A program made the position numbers and the translations under genes. The notes beneath the pieces were generated by a model that had not been told where the DNA came from, did no database searches, and saw only the letters and a program-made list of their open reading frames with translations. Positions 56,410 through 64,000 of a DNA stretch of 64,000 bases are shown here, piece after piece. The stretch spans positions 73,343,501 through 73,407,500 of the forward strand of contig JAWZYU010000011.1 of assembly GCA_038380435.1 (NCBI GenBank). Reading direction: 5' to 3'. This DNA comes from Ryuthela nishihirai. Taxonomy: Eukaryota; Arthropoda; Arachnida; Araneae; Heptathelidae. Positions within the stretch are counted from its first letter, which is position 1, and the number at the start of each line of letters is the position of its first letter.

Positions 56410-58753
56410 TTCTGTTAGGAATACCAGATCACATAGGGGAGCTGAAACTGGATCTGACCATTACCTTGTTAAAAGTGTCTTGCAACTTAAACTTAAGTAC
56501 TGTTGTGCTAAGGTTAAAAAGGTTAGTTTTAACACTGAAGCTCTGAAAGACCCAGTTATAGTTAAAGCTTATCATGATAGGTTATTTAGTCATTATGACA
56601 GTAATGGTCTGCCTACTATTGAAATTGAGGAGGAATGGGACCGTTTTAAATAGGCCTTTCTTGAAACTAACGGTACTCTTTTAGGAAAAAAGGAGCAGAG
56701 GAGGCAATATAATTTGAGAGATAAGGTACTTGAGCTTATTTAACTTATTATATAAGCAACTTAAACTTAAGTACTGTTGTGCTAAGGTTAAAAAGGGTTA
56801 TTAGTCAGGAATGTCCTTAATCAATACCTTAGTTAAGTTCAGGAATGTCCTTAATCAATACCTTAGTAGTCCTAATAGAAAGCATTACAGAGAGCTTAAT
56901 AAACGTGTAATGGATCAGTTAGCTGCTGATAAGAATCCTTGGCTTGATGGCTTGGCCATTGAAAGCTGAAGAAGCAGTTAGACAGCACAACAGCAGAGAG
57001 CTGTACCAGATAGTTAATATTTTATGTGGTAGAAAACAGACAGGTATACAGGGATTGAAGGATAAACAAGATATGGTTATGGAAGGTGAGGATTCTATCA
57101 TGGCTAGGTGGGCTGAGCATTTCAGGGATGTTTTAAACAATGTGGTTAGTTCTACTCCCATTGTTTGTAATGATGATAGATGCATTGGTGGCTTTAATGT
57201 TGGCCATATAACACAATCTGAAGTTATTTTGGTATTTCTAAACTTAAACTTCATAAATCCACAGGGGTAGATGAAATCACTACGGAAATGCTTAGAGCTG
57301 GGAATGTTTCTGTTACCACTTGGATGACTGAAATTCTGAATATCTTTTATGATAAAGGCATGGGTTCCTAAGGATTTTACCAGAGCTATCATTATCCCTA
57401 TTTTCAAAAAAGATGATCGCAGTTCTTGTGATAACTATAGGGGTATTAGCCTACTCTCTGTTCCATGCAAAGTTCTTTCCATGATTGTGCTTAATAGAAT
57501 TAAGAATCTGGTTGACAGTCAATTGCATGATGAGCAATGTGGATTCAGAAGTGGTAGGGGATGTGTGGATTAGTATTTTCACTTAGGCAGATTCTTGAGA
57601 AATGTTTAGAGTTTCAGAAACCTTTGGTTGCTAGCTTTGTTGATTCCAAAAAGGCTTTCGACTCTGTTGATCGTCATAAGTTGTGGTTGATTGTGAGATC
57701 ATATGGTATACCAGACAAGTTAGTTAACATAATGAAAGCTCTCTATAATAACACTGAGTCGTGTGTGAGAGTTGGTAAGGCTTGTACCAATTGGTTTAGC
57801 ATTACCTGTGGTGTTCGACAAGGGTGCATTTTGTCTCCTTTTCTCTTTAGTTTGGTTATTGAGTATGTTATGCAAAATTCACTTCAAGGGAAAGATTTTG
57901 ACCTTAAATGGGCTGGAGATACGAAAATTTCTGATTTAGATTATGCTGATGATTTAGCCCTTTTGGCAAATGATGTTGATGAGATGAACTCTTTCATTCG
58001 AGCTGTTGAGGAGACTGGTAGTAGAGTAGGTTTGGTTATAAACAGAGAGAAAACTAAAGTGATGAAAATTGGTCAGGCAGGCTGTGATTCAGTTAATCTG
58101 AATGGTTAGAGTCTTCAGCAGGTGTCACAGTTTAATTACCTTGGGAGCTATGCAACAGATACTGGTGATGTGCAGCATGAGATTAACAGACGAATAGTGA
58201 TTGCTGCCGGGAATTTTAAGAATCTGTGGAGAGGTGGAAAAATAGGTGTATACACCTAAAGACTAAAATTAGACTGTATAATAGTTTGGTTCTTTCTAGT
58301 GTTAGTTATGGTAATGAAACTTGGATGCCTTGTAAACAATATAACAAGAAACTAGATGCTTTTGATTCTAGATGCTTATGCAGTATCTTTATCCATAGCT
58401 TTGTAACTAATGATGAGGTTAGGCAAAGGAATTTGCAACCTCCTTTAAGCAGCATATTGTGCAGAGAGAGACTCCGTTAGTTTCGCCATGTTGCCCGTAT
58501 GGATAATTATAGATTGGTGAATAGGGTTATGAACAGTGTGTCTAAAGGCCTCAGAAAGAGGGGGAGACCTAGGATGCAGTGGGCAGACAATGTCAAACAG
58601 GACCTTGTTAGAATTGGTGTGCAGTGGTGAGCAGATGTAGCTCAGGACAGATATGCTTGGAGAACTAAATTGCACAGTCTGGTTGGACCTTCGTAGCCCA
58701 TGGCTTCTTGATGATGATGATGATGATGATGATTTCTCAAGAATCTGCCTAAG

Positions 58754-59095
58754 TTCCCAGGTTTTATTCACAGCTGGGTCAGTATCCAGATATATCTCTG
58801 CAAAACTCCCCGCTCTGCTCACAGTCAGTAGAGGATACTGCTGGACTTGGAAAGGCTGCCATCCGTCGGATGGGATATTAAGCTATGGTTCTGTGTGCAG
58901 GAAAGCCGTACCTGATGCACATTAAAGAACTCATTGGATGGCCTTGACAGGAGGTTATCATCTGTCTCCCAACAGCTGTTCCAGTTGGTCCCTTCCCCCC
59001 AACCTTTTCTCATCCCTCGTGGTCCTTGTGGCCTGATCATTTAGCCCATTGAGTGCAAAAAAAAGTGTTGCTCGGAAGTGAAACAGCCCTACCCA
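58754..59095 (+). mobile_element. SINE family 1 copy, 5'-truncated
   Basis: It runs from the B-box region (TTCCCAGGTTTTATTCACAG) through the core to GAAACAGCCCTACCCA. Diverged. Confidence 0.8.
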
Positions 59096-59415
59096 GCTAC
59101 ACTGGAAAACTTCCTCCAATTTAAGTTTGATGAATCTTGTAGAAGCAGGAGTTCAGGTACCTGTGATGACCTCAGATCAGGATTATCCACAAGCTGATAA
59201 GCGCATGCTGTGAGTCTATTCACTTGAGGCTGTCAACCCACAAACAAACAGAAAACACAGAAGATATTCTCTTGACAGTAAATTAAGGATCCATTATCAA
59301 GCTCAAAGCCATTATTCCATTTAGTTGGTATATGTGATCAGCATCAGAACCCTGTGTGATTGACCACTCCTCAGCAGGGTAGAAAAAGGGAAAAAGTAGC
59401 CATAGTATCCAAATA
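59096..59415 (-). mobile_element. RTE-like LINE 5' region fragment
   Basis: Minus-strand match to the 5' UTR. It runs from CTACACTGGAAAACTTCCTC (59097) to GAGGAGTGGTC-type sequence and AGTAGCCATAG near 59400. It may belong to the same minus copy as 53829-58755, with the middle deleted. Confidence 0.75.
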
Positions 59416-59439
59416 GGCAAAAAAATTCAGTAAAACTTT

Positions 59440-59880
59440 GAAATTAAAAAAAAATTATGAGATTTTACCTACCTACTTATCCTTTTCATTGAAATTGTAC
59501 CATATTGTTAACCACAATTAAATGCTCTTTCCTTTTGAATACTAACTTTACTGTTGATTGGCTATTTGGCAAAAAAAAAAAACCAAAATATTAAAGAGTA
59601 ATTTTTCTGTTTGAAGTCAAATTTATTTTCCTGTTATTCAGAAAGAAATTTCTTTTACATTAATGTGTATTTTTATTATTTTGTCCATTAATATTTTAAG
59701 TAAATTTTTATTTGTCTTTCCAGTTTTTTTTTTACATCATTTAGAAGAAGTTCAATTAAAATTAATATATTTCTCATATTTCGTTAAATATTTTATTCTC
59801 ATAAAAGCCAGAATTAAATGCTGTTTAATTTATCATATCACATGCACTACTTTTTCCATTAGTAATTTGACAAAATAATT
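59440..59880 (-). repeat. Possible third copy of repeat R
   Basis: On the minus strand, TTTCTGAATAACAGGAAAAT and GCCAAATAGCCAATCAACAG resemble phrases of repeat R copy 1 (29090-29110 and 29245-29260). Weak and unverified. The + strand frame 59663-59878 has no motif. Confidence 0.35.
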
Positions 59881-60133
59881 CTAAGTTCACTTTTTTTTTG
59901 ACTGAGCTCAGTTGAGAAAAGCCTTGTCCCTGATACAGTTCGGTTTTTCAGTTCTGATACTGTAAGAGTTAACTACTCCATTGATTATCTGTTCACATGC
60001 TTATGTATGGATTCATGGGTTGAATTGACCCCCAACAACCAGTTAAGGATGAAGGTTCTGTTTGTCTGATTTTTTTCAATGATGTGAGAAATTTTGTTTA
60101 TAGTGTTTATTTTCTTAAAATTTTCTTTTTATA

Positions 60134-60608
60134 CACTATATTGCAAAAAGTGTCTGGACACTTTCATGTAAAGTGAACAAATAGCCCATTCAAATCTTCC
60201 TAACTTTGAAAATAAGCTTTTTACAGAAAAAAGTCACTAGACATAAGTTGAAGATCTCGGTCAGAGATCTCTAAATCCCTGTTTTCTATAATATTAATCT
60301 AATATTTAAAGAGTTATGGAAACTGAAACATTTAAGTTAAACTTTTGCTAGTTTTGAAAATTTACTTCAAAAAGTTAAATCACAATTGTTATACAAGTTG
60401 TTTGCAATATAAATGCGATATTTGAATTTTGTGTAAGGATTTTTGAAGTTTTCATTAATTTGGAGGGAAAATATTTTGGAATGTGGTGTGTGATAACATC
60501 TGTTGTTAAATGTTATAGTTTTCATAACTCTTTAAATATTAGATTAATATTATAGAAATATTAATCTAATATTAAAGAGAGAGCTCTGACCGAGATCTTC
60601 AATTTATG
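60134..60608. mobile_element. Tc1-type foldback MITE, cut by LINE
   Basis: After TA (60132-60133) comes CACTATATTGCAAAAAGTGT, a Tc1-like terminal sequence. About 100 bp in, AAGTTGAAGATCTCGGTCAG (60245) and TATAATATTAATCTAATATT (60287) are inverted at 60518-60607. The right arm stops at TTTATG (60608), where GC-rich LINE sequence begins, so the right end has been displaced beyond the LINE or lost. Confidence 0.75.
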
Positions 60609-61301
60609 CCCCCCCTCGGTGTGAGCGCCTGTACGCAGTGAGGGGGACCACCCTGTGAAGGTTCCGCTGGCTCGGTTACCTTCACAGGGTCCTAAACGCT
60701 CGCCTGCGTGTTTGCCATGTGCGGAGACCCGTGTCCCAGGAAAGGAGGATCCTGGTAGTTGCTCGGGGGTCCCCGTCTTCTCTCTTCAGCTCATGACTGG
60801 CATGGTCCTCATTGGCCGTCTTTCCATTGGAGAGCCTGTCTGTCGCGGGGCTGGGCAGTGGATTCCGGGGCCTCTGCTATACACTGCTTTGGCCTCTGCT
60901 TCCGGTAAACGGGAGCCCCTGGGGTGGCCCCCCCAGGAGCAATCGGCTGGTGGGCAGGTCCTGCTAGGGTCAACCATGCAGAGCAGTGAGTAACCTTGCC
61001 CACGGTCTGGGTACAGGTTTGCAAGTTTGCTCACAGATTATTTTCCTTTTGTCGTTGTCCTTTCTTTGTGAGGCCAGTTTGGCTATTCACAATTTTGTTA
61101 TTTTATGCTTTGTTTCATTTGTGTAGAATGTTTTTGTTCTGCACATTTCTCTTTTTATTTTCCTTCTATTTATTTGTGAGGGCTTGGCTCACTGTCTGTG
61201 TGGGTATAGTGCCTGCGTAGCCCTGGCACCCGACTGGTCGTCCCCTTGTTGGGCTCCGTGGAGGGTGGGGACAGCGGGCACTGAACCACACGAAACAAAA
61301 A

Positions 61302-62580
61302 ATGAGAGAGAATGATGAAATTAATGTGATCACTGCCAACAAGAGGGCTCGACAGGAGCCCCCATCTTCCTCGTCTTTGTTATCACCGCCGTCGTCTTCT
61401 TTGTCTGTGTCTTTGTTCCCGAGATTCCTGATCATACACTCCACGGGTGATCAGGTACTTGGGGACATGTCCCCTTTTTTTGTCAACAAAGGTTTGAAAG
61501 GTCTTGTGGGAGAGCCGAAATCCGTCAAGCGCTTACGATCTGGTGACTTGCAGGTTGAGACTGCTTGTTCTAAACACTCCGAACTACTCCTGAAAGTCAA
61601 AGAAATTGGTGGGGTGGCTGTCGAAGTCACTCCCCATAAAACTTTTAATTCCTCTCGGGGTGTGATCACCGAGTGGGGCCTCCTCAAAGTCACTGAGGAG
61701 GAAATCCTCTCGGAGCTCACACCTCAAGGAGTAACAGCGGTCCACCGGGTTTCGACACACCGTGATGGGAAATTGGCACCCACCCGGGTGCTGATTGTGA
61801 CATTTAACACGCCACGCCTGCCTTCTTCCATCAAGGCAGGTTACTTACATTGTGAGGTTCGGCCGTATATCCCAAACCCTCTGCGCTGTTTTCAGTGTCA
61901 GATATACGGTCATGCCCGCACAGTATGCAGGGGCAAGCCCACCTGTGCTCGCTGTGAAGTAAGGATCATCTTGATACTGACTGCACATCAGAAAAGGCAT
62001 GCCGTGTGAACTGCAGTGGCGAACATCCGGCATACTCCCACGACTGTCCGAAGTGGAAGGAGGAAAAGGAGGTACAACACCTCAAAGTCACGAACAATAT
62101 CTCATATGCTGAAGTGAGAAAGCTTGCTGCACCGCCCGCTCAACCTGGCAAGGTTTCCTATGCCAGTGCAGTCATTGGAAAGCCCATCGTTCCAATGACT
62201 TCGGTGGTGGTGCAGACTGATAACAGTGTACCACCAACTGAATCTTTCTCGCCAGCAGCGAAGTACCTCCTCACGCAGGCAAAACCGAGGGTGGTGTCGA
62301 CCTCGACATCTACCCGGTTTCTATTCCTGCAACTCAGCCTTCCACTTCCACCGTAAGGCCCCCTCCTCCCCATCCTCAGACAGCAAGACCTTCCAAACCT
62401 AAGGGGCCCCCACTGGGGCCCAAAAAGAAAATTACAGCACCACAAAGGGCGGTCACTGATCCATGCCCCTTGGACGATTCCGAGGACATGGATACCGACC
62501 GTCCCCTATTCACTAAGCTATCCTCTTCGGCGGTTAAGCTGAATAGGAATTCGTCGTCCGCCCACTCTTCTAAATCCTGA
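61302..62580 (+). pseudogene. LINE ORF1, gag-like with zinc knuckles, two frameshifts
   Basis: ATG at 61302 gives MRENDEINVITANKRARQEP, then a Ser-rich tract. An RRM-like/gag region (FFVNKGLKGLVGEPKSVKRL; GVVITEWGLL-like) and a CCHC knuckle CFQCQIYGHARTVC (about 61889) follow, then CARC. A frameshift near 61962 moves to the frame with CSGEHPAYSHDCPKW (62012). A second near 62310 moves to the frame that ends SSSAHSSKS and TGA 62578-62580. The protein would bind the element RNA as a nucleocapsid-like ORF1p. Confidence 0.85.
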
Positions 62581-62581
62581 G

Positions 62582-64000
62582 ATGACCACACTCCTACAAT
62601 GGAATTGTCGTGGATTCCAGAGGAATCTTGACGACATCAAGGCCCTCCTTCAGGCACACCAGCCCATCTGTGTGTGCCTGCAGGAGACATATTTGCAGCC
62701 AGTCACAGATCCCATGATCTGACACTTTTCACTAGTTCACCGGGATGGAGATGGTCCAGCTCGCGGGGGTGTTGCCATCCTTGTGAGTAACCATTCTCCA
62801 TTCCAGGTCGTACCCCTTACCACCAACTTAGAGGCGGTAGCCATCCGTCTCTTCGTGGGGTTCTCGCTGACTGTCTGCTCTGTATATCTTCCACCTGGGA
62901 GCATCATCTTCCAGGAAGACCTTGATGATCTCGTCTCGCAGCTGCCGTTCCCCTTCCTCATTATGGGGGACCTCAACGGACACAGTCCACTTTGGGGCAG
63001 TGCTGACACCAACGGGAGGGGCGGAGTCCTGGAGCAGTGGCTCCTGGATCCTTCTCTCTCCCTGTTGAACACCGGTGTCAGTACTTACTTTCACTCCCCA
63101 ACCCGCTCTTTCACTGCCAATGACCTTACCATCTGCTCCTCCTCGATCCTTCCAATCTTTACATGGGAGGTCGAGGACAACCCCTATGGAAGCGATCACC
63201 TCCCCATGGTGTGCACCATCTCCCGTGGGGGGCCTTGCAGCCCTTCACGTGTCTCACGGTGGAGGCTCGATCGGGCTGACTGGGGTGGTTTCGAGCTGCT
63301 CTCTGAGCTCGATGACCACTCTGTCAGCCAGGAGCCCATCAATGTGGTAGTAGCGGAAATAACAGACTGTATCGTAGATGCAGCTGCATCAACAATTCCT
63401 CAAACTTCTACATGGTTTCCTCACTTTCCGAAACCGTGGTGGAATCCAGATTGCACCACAGCTCGTAAGGCTCAGAACAAGGCTTGGGGGGTGTTTCGGA
63501 GATATCCGATGACCCCTAACCTCGAAAAGTTCAAACATGCCAGGGTGAAAGCTCGTTTCGTCCGACGCCAGAACCAGAAGGAATCTTGGATCAAGTATAT
63601 GTCTTCTATCACCCACACGACTAGTTCTAAGGTCATGTGGGATAAAGTCCGGAAGATGGGTGGGAACTACACGTCCCACTCGTTATCGATCCTGGAGCAC
63701 AATGAACAGGCAATTGCTGATCCAAAAGTAATTGCCGACACTGGGGGAGTCATTCTCCTCCATCTCTTCATCTTCCTCTTACTCCCCCGAGTTTCTGACC
63801 CAGAAGGGCAGGGCGGAACGCTCTCCGCTGTCTTTCCACTTGAATGGCCTGGAGCCTTACAACAGGCCATTCACAGCGGAGGAGCTTCGCCTTGCTCTGC
63901 ACTCTTCTTGTGCCTCTGCTGTAGGGCCGGACAATGTCCATTATGCCATGCTCCAACATTGAGTAAGGATCGGCTGCTCCATCTCTTCAATTGCATTTTT
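62582..64000 (+). pseudogene. LINE ORF2 endonuclease-RT, partial and broken
   Basis: ATG 62582 (MTTLLQWNCRGFQRNLDDIK) begins an AP-type endonuclease with CLQETYLQP, RGGVAILVS, CSVYLPPG, IMGDLNGHSPLWG, ANDLTIC and GSDHLPM, the jockey/R1 set. TGA interrupts at 62720-62722; the frame then stays open for about 1 kb. A frameshift near 63730 and another near 63960 are needed to continue. The reading RPFTAEELRLALHSSCASAV then GPDNVHYAML (63868-63958) is the start of the reverse transcriptase. The catalytic RT motifs lie beyond the window. Confidence 0.85.

Larger units (their letters stand above)
54540..58731 (+). mobile_element. RTE-like LINE, full length, decayed, nested
   Basis: The element starts at TCTGTAAATGGTAACTAGG and ends in a GAT repeat (58709-58733). 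It is close to the copy at 2.9-6.5 kb: same subfamily residues (FNTEALKDPVI, NDDRCIGGFN). The endonuclease-RT frame is broken by several indels and stops. The longest intact piece is the RT at 57561-58109 (motif A FVDSKKAFDSVD, motif B GVRQGCILSP, YADD, GLVINREK). A SINE is inserted at 56020-56409. Near 55320-55460 a short segment is inverted (minus-strand endonuclease sequence such as GCATAACAGCAGATAACATT). Confidence 0.88.
53829..58755 (-). mobile_element. RTE-like LINE (minus strand), split by nested LINE
   Basis: Two pieces, 53829-54539 (part of the RT, ending AAACATTT) and 58732-58755 (ATTTCTCAAGAATCTGCC), are contiguous in the LINE consensus and so are one minus-strand copy cut by the plus-strand element. 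ATTT is repeated at the junctions. The right piece is cut off by a SINE at 58754. Confidence 0.82.
60609..64000 (+). mobile_element. Jockey/R1-like LINE, 3' end beyond window
   Basis: GC-rich sequence unlike its surroundings. It has a 5' UTR (60609-61301), a gag-like ORF1 with zinc knuckles, ORF2 with an endonuclease, and the start of the RT region. ORF1 and ORF2 are separated by only one base between stop and start. A 13-nt inverted repeat (ACCCTGTGAAGGT 60650-60662, inverse 60678-60690) is near the 5' end. Two ORFs with CCHC motifs are typical of the jockey and R1 clades. Confidence 0.85.

Noticed and set aside
59663..59878. Hydrophobic frame considered as a downstream ATPase membrane exon
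   Set aside because: Lacks the HGAWNY and YKN motifs expected after DYSIAQ; AT-rich chance hydrophobicity.
61166..61444. Minus-strand frame with acidic tract
   Set aside because: Antisense of the Ser-rich start of the LINE ORF1.

Overview
The window looks like intronic DNA of a large, transposon-rich, AT-rich invertebrate genome, probably an arthropod. A chelicerate-like genome is my guess, from the mix of RTE-like and jockey-like LINEs, tRNA-derived SINEs, mariner/Tc1, Tigger and hAT elements and kilobase introns. There is no bacterial-style gene organisation, operon, CRISPR array or phage.

One host gene is visible. Five consecutive small exons on the + strand (21373-21437, 28668-28757, 33400-33482, 35606-35711, 53563-53640) have matching splice phases. 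Together they encode part of the P domain and the hinge of a P4-type ATPase (phospholipid flippase), closest to the ATP8A class. Its introns here are about 7.2, 4.6, 2.1 and 17.9 kb. The 5' and 3' parts of the gene were not found and should lie outside the window.

Layout. 1-1755: 3' part of a Tigger element with a long open transposase frame. 2183-9132: a minus-strand RTE-like LINE split by a nearly intact plus-strand copy whose endonuclease/reverse-transcriptase frame has a single in-frame TGA. 9793-12112: an old LINE, a SINE, a tandem duplication and a GC-rich MITE. 12818-17650: a LINE, then a mariner carrying a nested Tc1 and a nested SINE. 20014-20670: tRNA-like SINE head, palindrome and tandem repeat. 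21.4-36 kb: the first four ATPase exons separated by SINEs, a mariner and other repeats. 35.8-44.3 kb: an inverted-repeat element holding an hAT element, a complete Tc1-like element, an unrecognised transposon-like protein gene (decayed), a LINE ORF1 fragment and a mariner-type element with about 90-bp terminal repeats. 44.6-53.5 kb: SINEs, a second Tigger-like element with both ends, and a second copy of a long intronic repeat. 53.7-59.4 kb: a second nested LINE pair with a young SINE inside. 60.1-64 kb: a half MITE interrupted by a GC-rich jockey/R1-like LINE with gag-like ORF1 and endonuclease ORF2, running off the window.

Almost all coding capacity other than the five exons belongs to mobile elements, most of them broken. 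The main value of the window is the record of nested insertions and several structured repeats, and one repeat-associated protein family that I cannot name.
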